Below the pieces are notes generated by a model, which searched no databases, was not told the DNA's origin, and was given only the letters and a program-made list of their open reading frames with translations. A stretch of DNA of 64,000 nt from positions 3,863,573 through 3,927,572 of the forward strand of contig CM026433.1 in assembly GCA_014871385.1 (NCBI GenBank). Direction: 5' to 3'. The DNA comes from Ceratodon purpureus (lineage: Eukaryota > Streptophyta > Bryopsida > Pseudoditrichales > Ditrichaceae). Shown here piece after piece: positions 41,105-51,530 of the stretch; the first letter of the stretch is position 1; every line of letters starts with the position of its first letter. Both the position numbers and the translations under genes were made by a program.

Positions 41105-41870
41105 GTACCGGGACTGAGAGAGGGGAGACATTCTGAGAGCAGGTGAGGGGGAGAATTCAGAGACAGTGGAGGGGAGACGCTGTAAGAAATTTGAGAGAGA
41201 AAAAGGACAAAAAAAAAAAAAAAAAACAAGAGGGAAAGGAGAGGGGAAGTACCGGGAGAGAAAGGGGAGAGAATTGAAGAGCAAGAGAGGAAGAGTGCGA
41301 GGGGAGAAGCTGTGAGATCTGAGAGAGAAAACGGACAAGCAACAAAAAAAAAAAAAAAAAAAAAACAAGAGAGAGAGGAGAGGGGAAGTACCGGGAGCAA
41401 GGCGGGAGAGACTCGGAGAGCAGGAGAGGAAGAGTGCGAGGGCAGTAGAGAGGAGAAGCTGTGAGAGATCTGAGAGAGAAAAAGGACAACCAAAAAAAAA
41501 AAAAAAAAACGCAAGGGAGAGAGGAGAGGGGAAGTACCGGGAGAGAGAGGGGAGAGACTCGGAGAGCAGGAGAGGAAGAGTGCGAGGGCAGTAGAGGGGA
41601 GAAGCTGTGAGAGATCTGAGAGAGAAAAAAGACAACCAAAAAAAAAAAAAAAACCGCAAGGGAGAGAGGAGAGGGGAAGTACCGGGAGAGAGAGGGGAGA
41701 GACTCGGAGAGCAGGAGAGGAAGAGTACGAGGGCAGTAGAGGGGAGAAGCTGTGAGGGATCTGAGATAGTAGGAGGACAACCAAAAAAAAAAAAAGAACG
41801 CAAGGGAGAGAGGAGAGGGGAAGTACCGGGAGAGAGAGAGGAGAGAATCGGAGCTGTGAGGGCCAGATCT
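41105..41870. repeat. Minisatellite of about 145-bp units, six copies
   Basis: GTACCGG recurs at 41105, 41249, 41388, 41534, 41679 and 41823, spaced 144, 139, 146, 145 and 144. Each unit has a purine-rich body (GAGAG, GGGAGA) and a poly-A run of 13-25 nt. Antisense frames full of Phe, Ser, Pro and Leu are by-products of the repeat. Confidence 0.92.
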
Positions 41871-42003
41871 GCAGGACAGAGAACCGTGAGCGTCAGAACT
41901 TGAGGAAAAAAACGAGGGGGGGGGTAAACAGTGAAAGACAGTAAGTTGAGGGCGGATTTGAGCAAGGGACTCTCACCTTCAGAGAGACAAGCTTCAGAGG
42001 ACC

Positions 42004-42789
42004 ATGGCATACGCCCCTTCCCGTTACACCTTCCCACCTCCACCACCACCACCAGAAGAATTAGCTGAGCACATTGTAGCAATCCAGCATTGGTTGCAAG
42101 AGGAGCAGCAAGCCAACGAATATCAAATCTCACTGGTCTTAGGGCTCTTTGACGAGCATTACCTGAGGACTCTTCCTGGATTTGTAGGGGAGAGGTGGGG
42201 GAGAATACACGACACAAATCAGGGTCTCCGTTACTCGTTTCGGAGGTGGGTGGCATACATCTTGAGGTGGCAAGAGAGACGAGAGGAGGGGAGGGAAGAC
42301 GGATTCCCAGGTTGGCTCAACGAACTCCTTCGTGGCCACATCTGGCCAGATCCAGTCTCTTCTCCAGATGGATGGCTACAAAACCGAGTTGTGCGCCCGT
42401 GGACACTCAATGGAGGGATGCCGGATTTTGGAGCAAACGGACACGCAGATTCAGACGATGGGGAGGAGCGCACCACTCGAATCTCAAGAGCAGGGAGACG
42501 TGGAAGGAGGGGCCGCGGGCGAGGAGCTGCAGCGAGAGCACAGCCCGTGTTGGGGGATGGCGGATGGCCAGCGCGTCGCCGTGCGCGGGGGTCGGAGTCT
42601 CCGCCTCTGCAGAGCAACGATGGGAGACGACCGGGGGGAAGAGGCCGAGTTCGTCGGGTCCGCGGCCGGAGAGCAGTCGGAGAGAGTCCCCCTCGCGGAG
42701 GACCGAGCAGTGCTGGCGGGGAGAGAGCAGTTGGCGCCGACAGGGATGATGGGCGCCCGAGCGGGGGCAGTGCTGCACGGGGCGCTTGA
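42004..42789 (+). CDS. Upstream ORF in the piggyBac element, 261 aa
   Basis: The ATG at 42004 sits in a good context (ACCATGG). Residues 1-18 include a run of seven prolines. Residues 19-130 look like a folded helical domain (IVAIQHWLQEEQQANE; FVGERWGRIHD; WVAYILRWQERREEG; FPGWLNELLRGHIWPD). The rest is Arg/Gly-rich. It ends at TGA 42787-42789 and overlaps the transposase frame by about 420 nt in another frame. No family was recognised. It could be an accessory protein of the element or a 5' exon spliced to the transposase, although the strong donor GAG|GTAAGT near 42799 lies in the transposase frame and past this stop. Confidence 0.5.
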   Translation: MAYAPSRYTFPPPPPPPEELAEHIVAIQHWLQEEQQANEYQISLVLGLFDEHYLRTLPGFVGERWGRIHDTNQGLRYSFRRWVAYILRWQERREEGREDGFPGWLNELLRGHIWPDPVSSPDGWLQNRVVRPWTLNGGMPDFGANGHADSDDGEERTTRISRAGRRGRRGRGRGAAARAQPVLGDGGWPARRRARGSESPPLQSNDGRRPGGRGRVRRVRGRRAVGESPPRGGPSSAGGERAVGADRDDGRPSGGSAARGA

Positions 42790-45349
42790 TCAGCAGGAGG
42801 TAAGTCCTTCCCTCCTCCCTCCGACGCGGACACACCTACAAACATACAACGAGGAGGAGTCAGATTCAGAAAAAAATACAGGAAAAAATAAAAATTTGGG
42901 GATGAATTCAAGCAGCGAGGAGGAGCCAAGCAGTGGCGACGACGACATGGTAGAAGGAGGGAGCATGGAGGGGGCCGGGTTGATGAGATATGGAGATGGG
43001 GGTGGGCTGCTCGTGACGCTCACGGGGGGCGGTATCGGACTGCGAGGGCGGGGAAGCGGCGCAGTGGAGGTAGCCGCCACTGTAGAGCAGGGAAGAGGGC
43101 GGGGGAGAGCGCGGGGAGGACGGCAGGGGAGAGGAAGAGCAGAGGGTCGGGGACGAGCAAGAGGAGAGGGGAGGGGCAGAGCGGCAGGAGAGGGGAGGGG
43201 AAGAGGAAGGGGGAGGTCTCGAGGGAGAGGGAGAGCAGGAGGTGAGGGCCAAGCTACGGATGGAGAGATTGCTGTGGGCGGGGTAGAGTGTATCGCAGTA
43301 GGGGAGAGAGAGATTGAGCAGGGGGGGAGAGAAATTGCAATGGGGGAGACAGAAGTTGCAATGGGGGAGAGAGAAATTGCTGTGGGCGGGGAATTGCAAA
43401 GAGTGGAAGAGATTGGGGGATTGCTGCAGAGCGGTGAGGGGGAGAATTCGGAAGCTGTGAGAGAGAGCGGTGTTGGGTTGCAGAGAGAGAGAGAGAGCGG
43501 GGAGGGTTTGGGAGGGCGGGGAAGAGGAAGAGGGAGGGGCAGGGGGGGTCGCAGGGGCGGGGAGGGAGATGGGCGGGGTACAGCGCGCCGTGGCGGAGGG
43601 CCGGGGAGCCGTGGTGGGCGGGGCAGAGCGAGAGGGGAGGCCGTAGAGCACGAGGGGCTCGGGGAGCCGGTTGTTCCGGATCTTTTGACAATGGGCCCGA
43701 TTGCAAGGGGAAGGGGGCGTGGTGGGAGAGGGAGGAGGCGGGGAGAAGTTGGACCAAAGAAGCCAAAGAAGATTGTGCCAGGTTCGGTTGAAGATATATT
43801 TCGTGCAGAGTCTTGGACAGCAGATTTAGAGAATTACAGCCATGAGACTAGTGAGTTTTCAGGGCCAGAACCAGGAGTGAAGGTAGATTTCGAGAAGGTG
43901 CCTTCACCTCTAGGCCTCTTCCATAGATTTTTCCCTGTCTCTACTTTGATTCAGATTGCAAAAGAGACAAATCGGTATGCTTTAGAAGTCATCAAGGATG
44001 ATGGGGGTACTAGAGGTGGGCCTAGGTGGATTCCCGTGGGAGTGAGAGACTTGGAGGGTTATTTGGCCATCCGTATGTTTATGAGCCTCAAGAAGCTCCC
44101 CAATCTAAGACTTTATTGGTCACGAGACCAAGTTCTCTACTATTGTCCAATTATTTCATCCATGATGTCCCGTGACCGCTTTGAGTCCATCACAAGATGT
44201 TTACATTTGACCCCCGATTCAAGGAGAGAGGGTGATAAGCATGATCCCAACTATGATAAGATTTGGAAGGTTAGATGGCTTGCCAACGATGTTCGGGATG
44301 CTTGTGCTACTTTGTGGAACCCGAATGTAGCACTAACCGTGGACGAGACGATGATCCGGTACAAGGGAAAGTATTGTCCCATTAGACAATACATGCCAAA
44401 AAAACCCACGAAGTTTGGAGTGAAAGTGTGGGTATTGGCGGATTCCCGGGCTAAGTATGTTCTCAATTTCGATGTGTACTGCGGAGCAAGTACAAAGTAC
44501 GGGGAGAAAAACAAAGGAAGTGGAAAGGGTGTTGGCAAGCAGGGCGGGGATGTGGTGAGGAACTTGCTCAAGGAGTTACATCATAGGGGGCATCTTGTAG
44601 TTGTGGACAACTTCTTTAGTAGTATCCCTCTTTTTACCAGTCTTTTGGAAGATGGGATTTTTGCCACGGGGACTGTGAGGGCCGACCGCAAGGGGCTTCC
44701 ACCTTGTTTGACAAACAAGGTGGAGAATGCAAAACACCACCAAGGGTGGTATGACTTCCGATTTCATGATAGTGGCAAGGTTTGTTGCTTGGTGTGGATG
44801 GATAAAAAGCCTGTGTTGCTTTTATCCACCCATGCTTTGCCAAAAAGTCCAATTGGGAGGCCATTATATGTTTGGCGTTTAGTAGAGGGGGAGAAGAGGA
44901 GAATACCTACAACTCCCATGCACCTAGAGTACACCAAGGAGATGAGGGGGGTGGATGTAGCCGACCAATTACGGGGGGCTTATTCCTTACTCTCTAAGAG
45001 CCACAAGTGGTGGCATCGGGTGTTGGACTTCTTACTTGATACGGCCTTCATCAACTCATGGATTATTCACTCAGAGGTGTCTTATTGGTTCGGAGTAGAG
45101 CCACTAACACACCTAGACTTTCACTTGCAGCTTGCCCAACAATTAGGGGCATGCATGCCAGGCCCTCGGCTATCTACCTCAACCATTTCTCCATTGGAGC
45201 CACATCCTCATGGGACCTTGACTTCAAAGAAGAGGCGTGTCTGTTGGGTTTGTGGGGTGCGCACCAACAAAACATGTCCGGGGTGTGCTGGGCTTTTTAT
45301 TTGCGAAGGGGAATGCTACTTTTCTATTCATCGAACGTACCGAAGGTGA
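42368..45349 (+). CDS. piggyBac transposase (DDE_Tnp_1_7), up to 993 aa
   Basis: The frame is open from before 42368; the first ATG is at 42368 and a plausible alternative is 42902 (MNSSSEEEPSSGDDD, acidic as usual for this family), which would give 815 aa. A long Arg/Gly-rich stretch (about 43040-43760) precedes the transposase domain. The catalytic aspartates are all present: TVDETMIRYKGK (codon 44342), VVVDNFF (44606) and GVDVADQ (44954). The C-terminus carries a cysteine-rich zinc-binding domain (CWVCG, CPGC, ICEGECYF, HRTY). No stops interrupt it. Members of this family cut and paste DNA at TTAA without leaving a footprint. The RGG-rich N-terminus and the dual start are unusual. Confidence 0.9.
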   Translation: MDGYKTELCARGHSMEGCRILEQTDTQIQTMGRSAPLESQEQGDVEGGAAGEELQREHSPCWGMADGQRVAVRGGRSLRLCRATMGDDRGEEAEFVGSAAGEQSERVPLAEDRAVLAGREQLAPTGMMGARAGAVLHGALDQQEVSPSLLPPTRTHLQTYNEEESDSEKNTGKNKNLGMNSSSEEEPSSGDDDMVEGGSMEGAGLMRYGDGGGLLVTLTGGGIGLRGRGSGAVEVAATVEQGRGRGRARGGRQGRGRAEGRGRARGEGRGRAAGEGRGRGRGRSRGRGRAGGEGQATDGEIAVGGVECIAVGEREIEQGGREIAMGETEVAMGEREIAVGGELQRVEEIGGLLQSGEGENSEAVRESGVGLQRERESGEGLGGRGRGRGRGRGGRRGGEGDGRGTARRGGGPGSRGGRGRARGEAVEHEGLGEPVVPDLLTMGPIARGRGRGGRGRRRGEVGPKKPKKIVPGSVEDIFRAESWTADLENYSHETSEFSGPEPGVKVDFEKVPSPLGLFHRFFPVSTLIQIAKETNRYALEVIKDDGGTRGGPRWIPVGVRDLEGYLAIRMFMSLKKLPNLRLYWSRDQVLYYCPIISSMMSRDRFESITRCLHLTPDSRREGDKHDPNYDKIWKVRWLANDVRDACATLWNPNVALTVDETMIRYKGKYCPIRQYMPKKPTKFGVKVWVLADSRAKYVLNFDVYCGASTKYGEKNKGSGKGVGKQGGDVVRNLLKELHHRGHLVVVDNFFSSIPLFTSLLEDGIFATGTVRADRKGLPPCLTNKVENAKHHQGWYDFRFHDSGKVCCLVWMDKKPVLLLSTHALPKSPIGRPLYVWRLVEGEKRRIPTTPMHLEYTKEMRGVDVADQLRGAYSLLSKSHKWWHRVLDFLLDTAFINSWIIHSEVSYWFGVEPLTHLDFHLQLAQQLGACMPGPRLSTSTISPLEPHPHGTLTSKKRRVCWVCGVRTNKTCPGCAGLFICEGECYFSIHRTYRR

Positions 45350-45445
45350 TTTTTCCTAACTTGAACCATTCCTTATTTGTCTCTTGAATTTTACAAGCAT
45401 ATGCCTGATTGCAAGAGTTTTTCTTTTCAATTATTTCCCCCTAAA

Positions 45446-45470
45446 CCCCCCCCCCCCCCCCCCCCCCCCC
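45446..45470. repeat. Poly-C tract, 25 nt
   Basis: Uninterrupted C run just after the transposase stop; length may be an assembly estimate. Confidence 0.9.
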
Positions 45471-45684
45471 ACCCTTTCCCAAAAAAATGCTTGAAAAAAA
45501 ACACAAGAACAAAAACTTGCCAAACATTGGAAAAAAAACAGCAAAACCGCAAGGGGGAAGAGCTCCCAGTTTTGCACCTTCACTGTGCTAACAGTTGGAT
45601 GCCAACAGGTGAGGGGTCGGCAGGTGGGGCCGGTTACTAGTCCCTTGTCCCGGGACTTGGGAGCCGTTGAGAGGATCGGGGGCA

Positions 45685-45880
45685 CTTGGGGGGGAACGGA
45701 GGGGAGCAAGGCGGGAACCGTGGGGAGCATCGGGAGCCGGCCAGTGAGCGGGGAGGGGAGCGGGGGACAGGATCGGGGGCAGTTGGGTGGGAACGTCGGG
45801 GAGCAAGGCGGGAACCGTGGGGAGCATCGGGAGCGGGCCGGTGAGCGGGGAGGGGAGCGTGCGACAGGTCGGGAGGGGAG
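45685..45880. repeat. GC-rich tandem repeat, 97-bp unit, two copies
   Basis: GAGCAAGGCGGGAACCGTGG starts at 45704 and again at 45801, with nearly identical sequence between. It lies in the right subterminal part of the piggyBac element and may serve as a transposase-binding region. Confidence 0.8.
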
Positions 45881-46742
45881 TCAGCGGGGAGTGGGGCGGG
45901 GTACAGGCTGGCGAGGGAGAAGGGAGGGCAGGGAGAGAGGCTTTACAGGTGGCGAGCGCACCACAAGCCAAGGGAACGGTCACTCCCTGCTTTCCTCTGA
46001 CGGGGCAGGGACTTAGCGCGCGGGCAGCTCCCCTCCCAACACTAGGGCGTCCTTGGTGAAATGTTGGGCAGCATTTTTTTAGGACCACATGCGTTGCCCT
46101 GACTTCCTCGTTTTGTGGAGCTGTGTCTTCTTGTGGACGCCGAGCTCGGTGGGCAGCTCATGGCATGTACTTCCAAATCGGGCCTCCACAACTTGCAATT
46201 TTGGATTGTTTTGTAGTGAGTTTGATGCTCATTTCTTTTCTAATACACTATTCCTTCATTGTGAGTCACTTGATTGTGTTTGTCATTTGTGTGAGTTGTT
46301 TTAGAGCTCATTTTCCAACCTCTCACTGTTTTTAGACTGTAGAGGTGGCCGTGATTGCAAGCTCATTTTCTCCCTATCTACTGTAGATCTTTGAGGGATT
46401 CTTTTTGCAAATGGTTCGCCTATACTTAGAGTTTGATTCTTATCCACCAAACCTACCGTGTAGTTGAATCTCACTCACCTAGATCCATTTTTCTATTGCT
46501 GCCCTGCTTTAGTCAACTCTCCATTTCGAGATTCAAAGTTCATTTTTGCACTATTCACTCACTTGATTTGCAATCAATCACCACAAGGGTGTTGCACCAT
46601 GTATTCTCTACACTTTCTATTCCTCACACCACCTAAACTACTCCAAACAGCCAACTGATTTGAGCCCAAATGGAGTCTCCACGGCCATGGGTCCTAACTG
46701 CAGATTTCTCCACGGCTACAGGCACGGGCGTTTGGGGGTTAA

Positions 46743-49705
46743 ATCAAGATCTTTTATAACTTTTTTTGAGTGTTTGAAGTAACAAGGACTTTGAAGGAAT
46801 CTATCTTTTTTTTCAATTAGACATTTTTAAAAATAATTATGGTGCCCGAAGTGGAATTTTGTGTTCTGTGGGTATTTTGCGTAGCCATGCTAAATACATC
46901 TATTACCTCTGAGATTATTTCTATAAATAATTAATGTTGTCATCTTTGAGATTTCCCAAAATAAACTCTTTTCAATATAAAATGTTCACTCTACAAAAGA
47001 TCCAAGTTTTCTCACCGATTTGGTCAATATACAAAAAACTTCTTCTCTTCCTCATAAAAGTTAAAAAATTACTTTTTTTAGGTTTTTTCTTTTTTTCTGC
47101 TTAAAGGATGGACATCAATATTTACATTTGGATTGGGACTTTATAACATAATGGAATTTCTAGAAAAAGAAAAATAAATAAATAAAATAAAATAAAATAA
47201 ATATATATATATATATATATATATTGTATTCAACTTACAAAAAAGATTTTTTTCAACATACTACACTTGTTTGTCGCGTGTAGTTTTTTTATACAACTAA
47301 CTAACTTAGTAATTTTTTTCATGTACCAAAACCCCCAAAATCCATGATGCAAAAAACCTAAAGAAAAAAAAAGTTAAAGTTTGTCAACCTAGTCAAAAAT
47401 CGTGTCAAAAAAGTTTGTTTTCAAATTTCAATCGCTGTAATCTTCTAATCTCTACGATCAATTACGATGAAATTTATTGAGCTATCTACTACAATAATCT
47501 ATTTGAAGATTTTACGGTTATATGAAGAAAACAATGAGTTTTTAATCACTCATGGTTTTTACATTGGAAATGGCAGTTTTAGAGTGTTTTTTGGTGAAAC
47601 ATAGGCAATGAACATTAGGGATTAACAACATAGCAGGTTCCTTCTTTAAGAATGAAATTTTATTATTTTTGGAAAAATAAGGTTTGTCCCTCAAAAATTG
47701 ATTTTCTTGATTTTTTTTTTAAGGAAAAAAACAGTAAAAATAATCTCAAATGACTTAAATATAACAAAATATCACTACAAACAATTTATTCTGATTTCTT
47801 TTTCATGCCGAAAAATTAAAAGAAGAATGTCAATGTTCATGTTTCTTCGGCAATAAATTAAGCTGTAAAGGCAGGTGACGTGCCATCTTATCTTTGTGGC
47901 AATCGAAGTTGGAACCTATTTATTTGTGACTGATATAGAATATGGACTTCATCATAATATATAAAGTAATATATCCCTAGGCAAGGCAGGCTCATTCCAA
48001 TTGCGTGAAGACTTGAAAGTGGCTGCATTTGTCTACGTGGATTCCGAATCCAGGCATATAGGATAATATAAAAATACAACCTATACCAAGTACTAATGTA
48101 ATGACCAGTACAGTAACTTAGTGCACAATCACGACTCACGAGTTTTGTTTGTGGGGAATCATAGGCCATTTACCTCGACAATTTTATTTTCAGTAGATGG
48201 TGGAGCCCAAAAATGGGTGAAAGTTAGTGGAGGTAACATCAAGATAGAGTTCACAGTGAGGGAGTGGAATATGAAAGATTATTCTCTCTGAACAGTCAAT
48301 CCATTCCTGCTGTTGAGCATGTATGTTGAAATAGCATCTAATTATCTCTTTCACTCCCTGAGTGAGCTTCCTCTGCTGATAAGGGATGGTTGTTTTTTCT
48401 TTTCCTGCGCCTAACCTCCGCTTCTTTGTTTTTGAAAAGGGAAAAAATGGTCCAGCTCAATGTGTATTCTCATAGTTCAAATCATGTTCCTGGAATTCTG
48501 CAAGGCAGCAGGTAGCAAAAATGAAGTGAAATGTGAGAGCCTGACCAAATTAGTCTTGAGAGACGAGGTGACAAAATTGTCAGACTGTGCAGCTGGCTCA
48601 ATTATTTTAGAGTAAATTTTGTTACAATGGTTGTGCAATGCCAGAGACTTGGAAATGTTTCAAATTTCATGCAGGGAAGGTCAAGTAAGAGCATCTCCAA
48701 TTGTACACAATAAAGCCTCCCTCTAAACCAAATCTATCTTTTGACTGACCTAAAATTAGACATTGAAATTACCATCATTAGAAGCGCATTAAAATAAACG
48801 TGAGATATTTCTCAAGAAAAAAAATTGTAAAAACTTGACAAAGGTGAAATGTCCCATTGAAAACATCACATTTTCAAATTTTAGAGAGAGTACACCAAAT
48901 CTTGCTTAAAAATGGAAAGATCCTTCCAGACTCCCTCTAAATTTCAGATTGATTTGCTCTTCGTCATCGGTTATTAGTTACTACTACATGTTACTGAATC
49001 TGCAGGTCTTGGTATTGTTTCTACAAACAAAGTGTTGGTTGAAGTAAGAAATCACCAAATTATCAGCAATAACACTGCTTGGATCTTGTATGAGGCTTGA
49101 GCGAGATATTGACAAACAAGAATGGATACTAAAATTGATACAAAAAAGAGAGAGCATATGCAACTTTTAAACACACTGGCATTTTTAATAATCCTAAAAA
49201 CAAGATTGAGTCAAGTTCATGAATTACAGATTCCAAATTTGAATTTCACCACGTCTCATGTGGATAAGTTCTAAGAATTTTGATTAAAGATTTAAATTTA
49301 AGAATCTTCAAACTACAAGTTAGTCATGTTTAAACAGAAATTGTTGAAAATATATGCGTGCTTGTTCATGTAATCAAAGTATAATACTCCAAGTGAAAAT
49401 AACTGCAAATTATTCAGCATATAAGTCCAGATTATAATTTATAACTCACTCATAATTCATCTCACATATGAATTTAAATGAACTTATGTTTTTAAATAAG
49501 GGGATTAAAAGGGGCCTTTGAAGATTTATAATTAATGTGAATATTTTCTTTAAAAAAAAAATACGAATGCCAAATAGATGTATTAGAAGAAAAAAAAACT
49601 GAACAAAAAATGCTCGGGTGCATAAGCGAGTCATTGCTCCACATAAACCAGGCTGAAAAACTTTCACAAGTATACTTAGTGCCCTAAATTCACCAAGTAC
49701 CAGCA
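46743..49705. other. AT-rich gene-poor DNA
   Basis: About 3 kb without a convincing gene. It includes an (AT)n run at 47201-47224 preceded by AAATAA repeats. No domain-bearing ORF. Confidence 0.5.
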
Positions 49706-49790
49706 GGCCAATAATTCTGCCCCTTCATCACCCACTAGCCATCAATCAACAGAACCACCCATGTGTAGAAAACCATAACTTTGAGTTGCT
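49706..49790 (+). repeat. Direct repeat of 52908-53040
   Basis: CACCCACTAGCCATCAATCA and CAGAACCACCCA occur in both places in the same orientation. This marks a local segmental duplication together with 50373-50665. Confidence 0.8.
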
Positions 49791-50372
49791 AGTAGCAGCC
49801 ACTGTAGCAGCCTGATCCCCTAGCAGGCTGATCCTAGAGCAAATCGGTGGATCACAGTCTTCACATGTCCTTCCTCGCCACTAAGGGCTCCACTTCGGGG
49901 GGAGGGCGACCTTAGTCGGGCAGGGCCCTCTGCCCGCTCAGAGCCCTTGCTCGGGCCCTCCCTGGCCCGACTGTGGCAGCTAAGGCCCCGTGCCCTATCC
50001 TTCCCCGCCCCGCCCCCGTTGCCGGAGTTCTTCCTTCCCCGTCCCCGCCCCGCCCCGTTGGTCCAAACCCTCGCGGCCTCGTTGGTCCCCTCGCGGCCTC
50101 GCTGGTCCCCTCGTGGCCTCCGTTCCCCAGAGTTCCCCAATCGTACCCGACTGTTCCCACGCGTTCCCAACTTCATACTTGACAGAGTCAATGTTTTAGT
50201 GTGGAAGTGAAGCATTGAAGTTGAGCTATTGATGTTAATTCAGACCTTCGGACTGCTCCAGTCATGTCCCGTCCTGAATGTTCAACTGAGTAATGACGTT
50301 CTGTACTCATTTTTATCATATGCTATCTCTTTTTTTCCGAGTCAGGATTTGTTTTAATTGCTGCTTTTACAG
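49791..50372. other. GC-rich island with 20-bp tandem repeats
   Basis: 49860-50170 is much richer in G and C than its surroundings. At 50071, 50091 and 50111 a 20-bp unit (TCGCGGCCTCGTTGGTCCCC and variants) is repeated three times. Several overlapping frames exist through composition alone; I do not support any as a gene. Confidence 0.5.
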
Positions 50373-50665
50373 AATTGAGGTGGTTGTACTAGAATTCTAG
50401 AATGTTGGTCGATTTCGGTTAAGAGTGGTGTGCATATCAGCTTTATGTAATTATTGCCTGACCTGTTGCGAACTGTAGAGCATGTACAGAATCATCGTAA
50501 CCTTGGAAGTATGCAAATAAGTTACATTTCATAGTGTTCCTGCACGTACTAAGTTCCTGATAGTCACGTAGTGCTCTATCCATCAAGCAAATCGTCACAA
50601 GTTCCGTGTCGTTAGAGATTGCTGTGTGCCTTCACACTAACTAGCATGAAATGTGTGTAGTTTCG
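50373..50665 (+). repeat. Segmental duplication, copy with empty TTAA site
   Basis: Matches 51531-51577 joined to 52338-52583. At 50419-50422 the sequence GATTTCGGTTAAGAGTGG is uninterrupted, the pre-insertion form of the MITE target. Confidence 0.92.
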
Positions 50666-51530
50666 GAGTATTTTCGGAGTGGCTGGTTTAGGGTGGATGA
50701 AGGCATATCTAGGCTGATTCTCCTGTATTGTAGGCCACATGGGTGGAGCTCTATGGGACAGAAAACTGACGGAAACTGAGTAAGTGATGAACATTTGATT
50801 CCAACTACCACAGTTGAAGCCATACTCACTGATTTTCCTTTTATTTATTTTTTGCTTTATACACTGAATGTTTTAATTAAATAATTTAATGATAAATTTT
50901 ATAATGAAAATATTTAGAAATTTAAGTATTACATTTGGGATTTACTAAAAATGAGAAATTAATTTGACTAATTGAGTCAAGTGATTATTTTATGATAAAT
51001 GATTTTGTATAAATGGTTTTTTGCATCCTAATTCTTTGATTTTGATAAATTTTAGTTTTATTTATTTTTAAAATTATGTAGATGATAAATAAGGGCTATA
51101 AAACCCAAAATTCAATGAGATCAACCCTAGCTACCCCGCTATCGTTGTTTTGAGTGAACCCTAAAATTACTTAATAGGCAATGGGTCCTACCGGACCCAT
51201 TGCCCTTATTCATACCCTTCTCGCTCCGCTCGATGGGTTTGAAAGGCCTTATGTTGTTTAATATAATTTCATGAGAATTGTATTTTATTTGTAATACTTA
51301 ATTTGAATAACTAAATTTTATTTATTTTCCTAATTTTCTCCTCAGAGTAATAGTACCAGTAAACCATCTGAAACTGTAAACTGTCTCAAACTGTATATTT
51401 CATTCTCCATACGAAAATCTGTTATCATCCGAATCCATTACTTGTAAATTGTCTTTTGGGACTCTCAACCTGTCAGATGACACGCCGTCACCCACCCTAA
51501 ACCACCCACTCTGAAACTCTGTCCTCAGAA
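50666..51530. other. AT-rich DNA between the duplicated segments
   Basis: About 0.9 kb without a gene. A short inverted-repeat-like hairpin lies near 51176-51210 (GGGTCCTACCGGACCCATTG). Confidence 0.45.

Larger units (their letters stand above)
39920..46742 (+). mobile_element. Complete piggyBac-type transposon, 6.8 kb
   Basis: TTAA target sites lie at both borders (39920-39923 and 46739-46742). The left end is CCCCTAAACGCCTAAACG and the right end, reverse-complemented, is CCCCCAAACGCCCG. Between them lie a 145-bp minisatellite, an upstream ORF, a full transposase gene and a GC-rich tandem repeat before the right end. The ends match those of the two MITEs in the window. Everything needed for an autonomous element appears present. 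Confidence 0.85.

Noticed and set aside
40946-42256. Long antisense frames of Phe, Ser, Pro and Leu over the piggyBac upstream region
   Set aside because: They are translations of the 145-bp minisatellite with its poly-A runs; periodic sequence without stops gives such frames in any orientation.
42908-43766. Antisense Pro/Ser/Ala-rich frames within the transposase gene
   Set aside because: They are the complement of the Arg/Gly-rich coding stretch and reflect its composition.
49820-50215. Overlapping Arg/Gly/Pro-rich frames in the GC-rich island
   Set aside because: They exist on both strands over 20-bp repeats and follow base composition; no domain or start context supports a gene.
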